Source: Bacillus sp. FJAT-18017
Lineage (GTDB): Bacteria; Bacillota; Bacilli; Bacillales; Cytobacillaceae
DNA: 64,000 bases
Direction of reading: 5' to 3'
NCBI RefSeq assembly: GCF_001278805.1
Contig: NZ_CP012602.1
Coordinates: forward strand, 3,817,501 to 3,881,500
The translations under genes were made by a program, and so were the position numbers. This document shows, piece after piece, positions 53,273 through 60,482 of this stretch. A model generated the notes under the pieces. The model ran no database searches. It saw only the letters and a list, made by a program, of their open reading frames with translations, and had not been told where the DNA came from. Numbering within the stretch: the first letter of the stretch is position 1; every line of letters starts with the position of its first letter.

Positions 53273-55024
53273 TTAGACTGCCTCCCTTTGCTTGCGCTGT
53301 TCAGTTACCCCTTCAATTTCATAGGTTTGAGGGTTTACTTTCACTCCAAAGTCGTTTTCGGCCTGGGAAACGGAAATATATCCGTTTTTGACATCACTTG
53401 CCACCTTTTCAGCCGGTCGCTTTAACGGGTCACCAAAACCGCCTCCAGTTGCAGTGACAAGTTTGACAACATCGCCCTTATTCAATGGATATCTTGCATA
53501 TATTCCGTATGGGCCATCAACTTCGCCATTTGCTTTTTCAACGTAGAATTCATTGGTTGAACCGTCCTTGCCATCGCTCATTCCCCATGGAGCGAATTTA
53601 TGGCGGCCGAATGTTACCGAAACCTGCTGATTGTCGCTCATCGCCCTATAGGAACGCACGACTCCCGATCCCCCAATATACTCACCTGCGCCGGTTCCAT
53701 CGGCCCGAAGGCTGTACTCATCGACCATAACACCGTACCTTGTTTCAGCAACCTCAACTGGAACATTATACGTTTCACCATCACCGATACAGAATTTTCC
53801 TCTTGCACCATCCTGACCCTCAGAAGCACCCCATCCTCCGACTGATGGCTCAACAATAAGGAATGGTTCATTTGAATCCTGATGCAAACCGGACAACACA
53901 ACTGAACAAACCGAGAGAAGATGCCCTGCAGAAAGCCGGTGCGGGATGTGTGGGGCTAACGCTTTCCATATCAGGTCCGCGCCAGCCTGCATGCTTTCCC
54001 AATAGATCGATACAGGTGCAGGCCGTTCTGCTGACAGGACTGATGCCTTATCCGTTATGACTTCCAGCAGGCGGAACACTCCGTCATTTGCATCCTGGGA
54101 AGGATTTGTAATCGCCATAAAGATGGCTCGCACAGCCGATACGAGTGCAGTATAAGAGCAATTGATCGGCCCCATGACCTGCGGATGGCTTCCTCTGAAG
54201 TCTGCAACAAACTTCTCATCTGTGATTGTTACCTTAACTTTTACGAGGAAAGGACCATTGCCGAAACCGTCATCATCGATGTAGTTTTCAGCCTCAAATG
54301 TTCCCTTCGGCAGCTTTTTAAGCTCTTGACGGGCAAGCTGCTCGCCATGATCGAGCAAATAGTGGACAGAGGAAAGGACAAGCTCTTTCCCATGCTTGCT
54401 GCATAATTCCTTCACCCGTTTTTCGCCTGTCTTCAATGCGGCAACCTGTGCCCACATATCCCCCAACGACAGATCCGGGAATCGGACATTTGCCTCGATG
54501 ATATCAACAATCGCCTGGTTGATTTGTCCTTCACTAAACAGCTTTACACATGGGAATTGCAGCCCCTCCTGGAAGATATCGGTCGCATCGTTGCTGAACG
54601 ATCCAGGATCTTTGCCGCCTACCTCTGTCCAGTGGGCTTTATTAGCAGAAAATGCAACGATTTCACCTTCATAAAAAATCGGCATGACAAGCCCGACGTC
54701 AGAAAGGTGGGATCCCCCGCCGCCATAGGAATCATTGATGATGACGATATCCCCTTCTTTCAGCTTGCCGTCTCCGAACTTTTTCAATGTCTGCTTGACC
54801 ATGTCAGAGAGCATTCCTATAAAACCAGTAACACCATTCCCTTGAGTCAGCAATTGCCCTTTGGCATCTGTAAGGCCGCTTGCATAATCGAGGACCTCAT
54901 AGATAATCGGGCTCATCGATGTTTTTGCAAGGGCAATAAACATCTCGTCGCCAATTGCTATTAAGGAATCTTTGACAATCTCGAGTGTAAATGGGTCTAC
55001 TTTCGTCCGAACAACTTGAGTCAT
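53273..55024 (-). CDS. Hydantoinase B / oxoprolinase family protein
   Basis: A protein of 583 residues from ATG 55024, one base after the hyuA stop with GGGGGTGG at the right distance. Hydantoinase_B family: DPFTLEIVKDSL at the N-terminus, YASGLTDAKGQLL, SYGGGGSHLSDVGL, GGWGASEGQDGARGKF. Together with HyuA it forms an ATP-dependent cyclic-amide opening or acetophenone/acetone carboxylase-type enzyme. No sign of truncation. Start at 55045 is rejected because it would run into the hyuA end without a ribosome site. Confidence 0.92.
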   Translation of the reverse strand: MTQVVRTKVDPFTLEIVKDSLIAIGDEMFIALAKTSMSPIIYEVLDYASGLTDAKGQLLTQGNGVTGFIGMLSDMVKQTLKKFGDGKLKEGDIVIINDSYGGGGSHLSDVGLVMPIFYEGEIVAFSANKAHWTEVGGKDPGSFSNDATDIFQEGLQFPCVKLFSEGQINQAIVDIIEANVRFPDLSLGDMWAQVAALKTGEKRVKELCSKHGKELVLSSVHYLLDHGEQLARQELKKLPKGTFEAENYIDDDGFGNGPFLVKVKVTITDEKFVADFRGSHPQVMGPINCSYTALVSAVRAIFMAITNPSQDANDGVFRLLEVITDKASVLSAERPAPVSIYWESMQAGADLIWKALAPHIPHRLSAGHLLSVCSVVLSGLHQDSNEPFLIVEPSVGGWGASEGQDGARGKFCIGDGETYNVPVEVAETRYGVMVDEYSLRADGTGAGEYIGGSGVVRSYRAMSDNQQVSVTFGRHKFAPWGMSDGKDGSTNEFYVEKANGEVDGPYGIYARYPLNKGDVVKLVTATGGGFGDPLKRPAEKVASDVKNGYISVSQAENDFGVKVNPQTYEIEGVTEQRKQREAV

Positions 55025-55025
55025 C

Positions 55026-57071
55026 TCATTCCACCCCCGTATCAATGATTAAATTACCGTACTCATCCACCAGCAGGGATTGTCCAGGATAAATCACTGT
55101 CGATGCAGAGGGCTCCTCGACAATCGCCGGACCGGAAACAGAGACATTTTTTCCAAGAAGCTGGCGGTGATAGACATTAGTATCAATCCATCCCTTGTCT
55201 TCAAAGTAAACCGGGCGTGTTTCCTTAAAAGCAACACCCGCATCGCTTGCAATCTTGTCCAGCTTTTTAAGCTGAGGTTTCACGACTTTCCCAAAAGCAG
55301 TGACATGAAGATTAACGATTTCAGTAGGAGTGCCCTCTAGCTTGAATGTATAGTTCTTTTCATGAAGGTCGCCAAATCGCTGTTCAACTTCGGAAAGTGT
55401 ATTTTCATTCCATTCACCAGCAGGAACCGGAACCTTAACTGTATGCTCCTGGCCTAAATAGCGGATATCCGCAAATCTAGTAAACAATACCTTTTCCTCA
55501 GAAATTCCTTCCTCCTTAAATTGCTCGAATGCTCCCCTTTCAATAGATGACCACTCGTTGTTTATTTCATCTGGATTAAGCTGGCTGACCCTTCTGATAT
55601 AGGTCTGAATATAATCATGGCGAAGGTCTGTCATCAGCATTCCCCAAGCTGAAAATACAGAGGAAGCGACCGGAACAATTACTTTCTTGACACCTAATTC
55701 TTTGGCAAGAGCAGGGGCATGCATGGATCCGCCGCCGCCAAAAGCAACGAGTGAAAAATCGCCCGGGTTGTGGCCCTTGCGGATGGAAATCAGCTTTAAC
55801 GCATTTAGCATGTTGGAATTCGCAATCCTGATAATCCCCAATGCAGCTTCTTCAACGCTCAATCCGAAATGGTCTGCTACTTTTTCTTTAATGGCTGCTT
55901 TTACTTTTTCCAAATCCACGTGATAATCAAAATTTTCCGGTGAAAGCCTTCCAGTAACCAGGTTCGCATCGGTAGTGGTCGGCTCGGTTCCTCCCTGTCC
56001 ATATGCGACAGGACCAGGAGAAGCACCAGCTGACTGCGGCCCAACTTTAAGCGACCCTGCACCATCTATCCAGGCAATCGATCCGCCGCCATTTCCAATC
56101 TCCACAATATCGACAACCGGTACTTTGATTGGGTAACCGGCATTCCGTTCATTTTTTTCAATAAAATAATCAGTGGAAACCTTTACTTCCCCTTGATTGA
56201 TAAGAGAGCATTTTGCGGTTGTACCGCCAATGTCAAATGCAATGATGTTCTTCTCCCCGATGATTTCACCTAGAACCGCTGCTCCATAAATGCCTGCAAC
56301 AGGCCCTGATTCAACCATATTGATAGGCGTCTGCTTGGCGCTATTAAACGTTGTTGTTCCGCCATTCGATTGCATTATGTAATTCTGGCTATCAGTCTGG
56401 TTTTCTACCAATTTTTCATGAAGGCGATTAACATAAGATGCAGCAATCGGTTTAACATACGAATTAAGAACAGTTGTGCTGGTCCTTTCGTATTCCCTCC
56501 ACTCTTTCGTCACCTCGTGCGAAGCAGTAACAGCAACTTCCGGCCAAATCTCTTTAATCATTTCAACCGTTTCAATCTCATGAACTGGATTTACATAGGA
56601 ATGCAGATAGGCTACCGCAATCGCCTCGACTCCAACATTTTTGAAGTAGGGGATAACCTCTTTCAGTCTTTCCTTATCCAGGGCTGCAATTACTTCACCT
56701 TTATAGTTCAGACGCTCTTCCACTTCCTGGCGCAAATACCGCTCAACAAATGGCACCGGCTTTTGGTAGCGTACATTAAATAAATCCGGGCGATTTCCAC
56801 GGGCAATCTCCAGCACATCCCGGAATCCTTTTGTTGTAATTAATCCCGTCTTTACTCCCTTCCGTTCAGTAAGGGCATTAATAATAACAGTAGTCCCATG
56901 GATAAACGTCTGGATTGAACGCTGGTCAATCCCGCTTTTCTCGATAACATCAATTACACCTTTTTCAAAGTTTGGAGGTGTGGTGTGGCTTTTCGCAACA
57001 CCAATGCTTCCCTCTTCATTGACGTAAACCAGATCGGTAAAAGTTCCGCCAATATCAGTAGCTACCCGCAT
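55026..57071 (-). CDS. Hydantoinase A / oxoprolinase family protein
   Basis: A protein of 681 residues from ATG 57071 behind GAAAGGTGG (the longer frame lacks a site). RVATDIGGTFTDLVYVN is the phosphate-binding loop of the hydantoinase A N-terminal domain; FIHGTTVIINAL and FDIGGTTAKCSLI follow, then the C-terminal AFGGGGSMHAPALAKELG. Substrate candidates are hydantoins, N-methylhydantoin, 5-oxoproline or caprolactam-type lactams; the sequence alone does not decide. It starts 38 nt after the XRE regulator stop. Confidence 0.93.
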   Translation of the reverse strand: MRVATDIGGTFTDLVYVNEEGSIGVAKSHTTPPNFEKGVIDVIEKSGIDQRSIQTFIHGTTVIINALTERKGVKTGLITTKGFRDVLEIARGNRPDLFNVRYQKPVPFVERYLRQEVEERLNYKGEVIAALDKERLKEVIPYFKNVGVEAIAVAYLHSYVNPVHEIETVEMIKEIWPEVAVTASHEVTKEWREYERTSTTVLNSYVKPIAASYVNRLHEKLVENQTDSQNYIMQSNGGTTTFNSAKQTPINMVESGPVAGIYGAAVLGEIIGEKNIIAFDIGGTTAKCSLINQGEVKVSTDYFIEKNERNAGYPIKVPVVDIVEIGNGGGSIAWIDGAGSLKVGPQSAGASPGPVAYGQGGTEPTTTDANLVTGRLSPENFDYHVDLEKVKAAIKEKVADHFGLSVEEAALGIIRIANSNMLNALKLISIRKGHNPGDFSLVAFGGGGSMHAPALAKELGVKKVIVPVASSVFSAWGMLMTDLRHDYIQTYIRRVSQLNPDEINNEWSSIERGAFEQFKEEGISEEKVLFTRFADIRYLGQEHTVKVPVPAGEWNENTLSEVEQRFGDLHEKNYTFKLEGTPTEIVNLHVTAFGKVVKPQLKKLDKIASDAGVAFKETRPVYFEDKGWIDTNVYHRQLLGKNVSVSGPAIVEEPSASTVIYPGQSLLVDEYGNLIIDTGVE

Positions 57072-57109
57072 GATTTTCCACCTTTCTTCAATTGATTTAT
57101 TATAGCCAG

Positions 57110-57655
57110 TTAAAAAATAACTGGTGTTAACACACAAAGTAATATGGATTCTTCATTTGCCGGGTTTTCAAGGGTATGCTGGTGTGACGATGGAAAGTGG
57201 ATTGAGTCGCCTTGGCGCAAAATGTATTCCTTCCCGTCAATATGAAAGATGACCAGCCCATTTAGAACATAATAAAATTCCTCCCCGGCATGCCCATATT
57301 GCTGGAACTGCTTTTGATTCGCCGCCACAGTTACCAGCAGCGGTTCCAGGTTTCTTCCTGGGAACTCCCCGTTCAGCCTTACATAAGTGAAATCTGAGCC
57401 TTTCAGTTGAAAGGGCTTATGCTCACCGGCCTTAATAGCATAATTCTGGTTTTGTTGTTCCTCTTCAAAAAATTCGGAAATTCTTACATTCAATGCATCT
57501 GCAATTTTCTTTAAGGAAGTAATTGCAAGCGAAGTTGCCCCTCTTTCAACCTGTGATAAAAAACTGATGGAGAGCTCAGTCCTTTCGCTCATATCCTTTA
57601 AAGTAAGCCCCCGCTGCTGCCTTAAATCCTTAATCTTTTTATAAATTTCCTCCAT
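57110..57655 (-). CDS. XRE-family regulator with C-terminal cupin
   Basis: A protein of 181 residues. An N-terminal helix-turn-helix (QRGLTLKDMSERTELSISFLSQVERG, split over residues 14-39) is followed by a cupin (EEFYYVLNGLVIFHIDG, GDSIHFPSSHQHTLENP), the PuuR-type layout that senses small metabolites. It heads the hydantoinase operon on the minus strand and presumably controls it. Start ATG 57655 behind AAAGGAG. An inverted repeat TATTACT/AGTAATA (57694-57720) lies 39 nt upstream and may be its operator. Confidence 0.9.
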   Translation of the reverse strand: MEEIYKKIKDLRQQRGLTLKDMSERTELSISFLSQVERGATSLAITSLKKIADALNVRISEFFEEEQQNQNYAIKAGEHKPFQLKGSDFTYVRLNGEFPGRNLEPLLVTVAANQKQFQQYGHAGEEFYYVLNGLVIFHIDGKEYILRQGDSIHFPSSHQHTLENPANEESILLCVLTPVIF

Positions 57656-57693
57656 ACGAGTCTCCTTTTGAAGCTCTACTTCAAAAATTTAAC

Positions 57694-57720
57694 TATTACT
57701 GAAACAAAATTAAAGTAATA
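57694..57720. promoter_or_regulatory. Candidate operator of the XRE-cupin regulator
   Basis: TATTACT (57694-57700) and AGTAATA (57714-57720) form a 7-bp inverted repeat with 13-nt spacing just upstream of the regulator gene. Confidence 0.35.
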
Positions 57721-57993
57721 CTGTAATTGAAAACAATATTAACACAGAGAATAAAAAATTAAAAGAATATTTTAAATTATTATTAAATTGGCAAAACCCT
57801 TACAATTACTCAAAAAAATAAGGACGGTTCTCATCTCTGCCGATAAGAACCACCCTAATTTATAGAAAAAGAATATTTTCCAATAATTGATAAACGATAG
57901 TTTTATTGATATACTAAACTTGCCTCTAACACCACATAACACTCCCCCACACTTCGGGCAAAAAACCCCTTCGGAAAGCAGGTTGAAAACAGT
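57721..57993. other. Intergenic region with hairpin copy 6
   Basis: AGGACGGTTCTCATC and GATAAGAACCACCC (57821-57855) pair with two mismatches, the sixth copy of the GGGACGGTTC hairpin family. No gene or clear promoter otherwise. Confidence 0.6.
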
Positions 57994-58860
57994 ATGAAAA
58001 AAAGGCCACTATGCAGCTGCGGCAGCAGATTAGCCGCGGAACATTGCTGCGAAAAATTCCAGATCCATTCCTTTACTATCCCCTTCACCAAGTCCCAAAC
58101 CCGCGAAAAGATAATTAAAAAACTCCAGATTGGTTCAGAATTTCAAATGAGAAACCGCGCACTTGCCTTCTTCTATGGAGACGACCTTATTGCCTACAAA
58201 CTTGGCAAACCAAAAGACCCCAACCGAAATGAATTTCTCTTTCACCTCTCATACTATTTCACTGATTACCTTGAAGATTTATCGCCCTCATCCTGGCAGG
58301 AATGCACTCCACTTTTTTGGGAGGAATTCATCTCTACCTACTTTCCAGGCAGAATTTCAATTTCAAAGACCGTCGATAAGACTGAAGAATTCTTTACAGA
58401 ACTTCAGAAATTTGTCCGCTGGCTCGACCGCAAAACTGGAACTTCCTGGTTCAATACTGTTGAGGGTTTTATACGTATGAATAAGGATGATATAAAAACA
58501 GGGGAAGCAGCACTGAATTCCCTTGTCCTCCATCATTTCCCTCATATCCATGATCACGATTTTGATCAAAAAGATTTTGAAGCTGATCAACAGCGCTTGG
58601 GTACACTGATCCATTCTGTTGATGGATTATTTGAAGTACAGACAGTCATAGATGATGTGTTTGTCCTTAACAATTTTGAAGACGGTAAGACCTATCACAC
58701 TAAAGGTCTGCCCAACTGCATTTTGCCCGGAATCTTGTTAAAAGGAGCAATTGGCAAAAGGAAACATGATTTCTTCTGGAGATGGTGCGCTACAGGCGCA
58801 GTATTTCCAAAGAGCTCAAAAAAGTTTATGCGAACAGATAAAACTGTAATAATTTTATAA
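57994..58860 (+). CDS. Protein of unknown function with SEC-C-like N-terminus
   Basis: A protein of 288 residues. It starts MKKRPLCSCGSRLAAEHCC, a C-x-C-x8-C-C pattern like the SEC-C zinc motif found at SecA ends. The remainder is helical with many aromatic and acidic residues (DDLIAYKLGKPKD; WEEFISTYFPGRI; HHFPHIHDHDFD). Not otherwise recognised. Start ATG 57994 with only a weak GGTTG upstream, so expression may be low. No operon partner. Confidence 0.75.
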   Translation: MKKRPLCSCGSRLAAEHCCEKFQIHSFTIPFTKSQTREKIIKKLQIGSEFQMRNRALAFFYGDDLIAYKLGKPKDPNRNEFLFHLSYYFTDYLEDLSPSSWQECTPLFWEEFISTYFPGRISISKTVDKTEEFFTELQKFVRWLDRKTGTSWFNTVEGFIRMNKDDIKTGEAALNSLVLHHFPHIHDHDFDQKDFEADQQRLGTLIHSVDGLFEVQTVIDDVFVLNNFEDGKTYHTKGLPNCILPGILLKGAIGKRKHDFFWRWCATGAVFPKSSKKFMRTDKTVIIL

Positions 58861-59028
58861 AAAGTCATAAATAAAGGGCCTGCCTCCTGAGCTTTTGCTG
58901 GAGTCATGCCCTGGTGATTCACCTACACTAAAGACTATCTTTAAGGTACTCATTTTAGACACACAAATTAGTATCAACAGTTACCGTTAGACGGGCGTAC
59001 TACACTCACTCTATAATCACATTAAAAC

Positions 59029-59484
59029 TTACACGCTCACATTTTCAATTTCCCTAATTTTATCGGCGACTGCAATTGTTAATTCTTCAGTGGTTTTGGG
59101 AACGAAATTCTTCAGAATGCTGTTGACCATCGAAGACGTTGCCCCGCGAGCAGTAATATTCAGGCACCCAGTCATCCTAGTGGAATTGCCGTCCAACTTT
59201 TCCGCTTCAAAATAGCCATTTCCGGTAAAGTTATCCGAAATTCCTGACAAGTCAAAGGTGACACGGCTAGGCTCCTCCCACTTTGTAATATCCACTTTCA
59301 ATTTAATTTTTTTCTTCATGAACCCCAGGTCGCCCTTAAATGCCCAAGTAGATTCCATATCACTAACAATTTCGTGTTCTATATACCCAGGGACAAGTGG
59401 CGCCCAATTATTAATTGAACTAACAAAGCTCCAAACTTTTTCAATTGGTACAGTCAAAACAACGCTGTGTACTCCGCTTGGCAT
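59029..59484 (-). CDS. SRPBCC/CoxG-like lipid-binding fold protein
   Basis: A protein of 151 residues with the START/polyketide-cyclase (SRPBCC) fold: VPIEKVWSFVSSINNWAPLVPGY at the N-terminus, a beta-rich core, and the C-terminal helix TEELTIAVADKIREIE. It is close to the CoxG subgroup (carbon monoxide dehydrogenase subunit G-like), but no cox genes are near. Start ATG 59484 behind AGGAGG. Ligand unknown. Confidence 0.85.
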   Translation of the reverse strand: MPSGVHSVVLTVPIEKVWSFVSSINNWAPLVPGYIEHEIVSDMESTWAFKGDLGFMKKKIKLKVDITKWEEPSRVTFDLSGISDNFTGNGYFEAEKLDGNSTRMTGCLNITARGATSSMVNSILKNFVPKTTEELTIAVADKIREIENVSV

Positions 59485-59766
59485 GATAAACCTCCTGTTC
59501 TTGTATTATCTCAATGCTTCCATTCTCCGATGTTACGTTCGTTAGACTTCGCAGCTGTGCTCCCGGACGGCTACCCTATGTTATACCCGGTCCATTCGGG
59601 GCTAGTTCTCCCGACGAAATGCTTACCCTTAAATGATTCTCTATGGATTGCTATCAAAAACTAACCATGTGGGGATTCATTGGGATAGCTTTTGTTACTT
59701 AATCATATTCAAAAAACTTCCTTGGCATGTGCTTAATTGTTGAACCTTCCCGCACCAAGCGGTTTT
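59485..59766. other. Intergenic region, nothing identified
   Basis: No frame with a ribosome site on either strand. The stretch 59530-59625 is more G/C-rich than its surroundings but holds no recognised element. Confidence 0.5.
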
Positions 59767-59899
59767 CACTTTTATAATGTCTATGAGCACTTTCTTGATT
59801 TCTATGGGCATTTTTTTGATTTCTATGGGCACTTTTTGAAATCCTATGGGCACTTTTTGAATTCCTATGGGCACTTTCTGGATTCCTATGGGCATTGTG
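59767..59899. repeat. Tandem 21-bp array, CTATGGGCAC family
   Basis: Seven units with CAC or CAT at 59767, 59788, 59809, 59830, 59851, 59872 and 59893, exactly 21 bp apart; consensus TCCTATGGGCACTTTTTGAAT. The plus-strand frame reads as heptads (HFLDFYG), but without a ribosome site. Same period and CAC phase as the array at 50954. Confidence 0.9.
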
Positions 59900-60062
59900 G
59901 TTATTTTATTCATACAGAGGAAACGCATTATTATCTTTTATAAGCAATTACTTTAGTCAGAACTCAATATATAAATCAAATAATTTGTCAAATCCAAGAA
60001 CATGCTTACTCTTTTTCAAAAATGGTATGATAATCATTAGTATTAAAATAATGGAGGACATC

Positions 60063-60461
60063 ATGAAGAAAACAGTCAAAGTTGTTGCAGCTATAATCGA
60101 AAATGAACAAAACGAGATTCTCTGTGCACTTCGGTCACCAGAAATGTCAATCCCGAATATGTGGGAGTTTCCAGGCGGTAAAGTGGAACCGAATGAGGAT
60201 TTATTCGCAGCACTTACGAGGGAGATTAAAGAGGAACTGCATTGCGAGGTTAAACCTTCAGAAATACATAACGATATCACCCATGAATATGAAACATTCA
60301 TCATTAATTTGATTGCGATTAAATGCAAGATTCTTAGCGGTACGCCAATCCCTACCGAGCATTCAAAACTAATCTGGCTGAAGCGTGAAAACCTGAACTC
60401 TCTAGTATGGGCTCCAGCGGATATTCCAGCAGTAGAAAATCTAATAAACGAAAAAGTATAG
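60063..60461 (+). CDS. (Deoxy)nucleoside triphosphate pyrophosphohydrolase, MutT-type NUDIX
   Basis: A protein of 132 residues from ATG 60063 behind GGAGG. NUDIX box: GGKVEPNEDLFAALTREIKEEL (box from about Gly39), with His60 where the family usually has Gly. It ends NEKV, the last codons lying in the left arm of the terminator palindrome shared with the convergent helicase gene. Probably sanitises the nucleotide pool by removing oxidised or modified dNTPs; substrate not proven. Confidence 0.9.
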   Translation: MKKTVKVVAAIIENEQNEILCALRSPEMSIPNMWEFPGGKVEPNEDLFAALTREIKEELHCEVKPSEIHNDITHEYETFIINLIAIKCKILSGTPIPTEHSKLIWLKRENLNSLVWAPADIPAVENLINEKV

Positions 60462-60482
60462 TCCGCGCGACTATACTTTTTT
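60451..60482. terminator. Bidirectional terminator shared by convergent genes
   Basis: AAAAAGTATAGTC (60451-60463) and GACTATACTTTTT (60469-60481) form a perfect 13-bp stem around CGCGC. The stops of the NUDIX gene (60459-60461) and the helicase gene (60471-60473) lie inside the two arms, so both proteins end in Lys-Val encoded by the same palindrome. Confidence 0.9.

Noticed and set aside
59695..59943. Heptad-repeat peptides encoded by the 21-bp array on both strands
   Set aside because: Both strands are open because the unit length is a multiple of three; no ribosome site, and unit phase is set at the DNA level.
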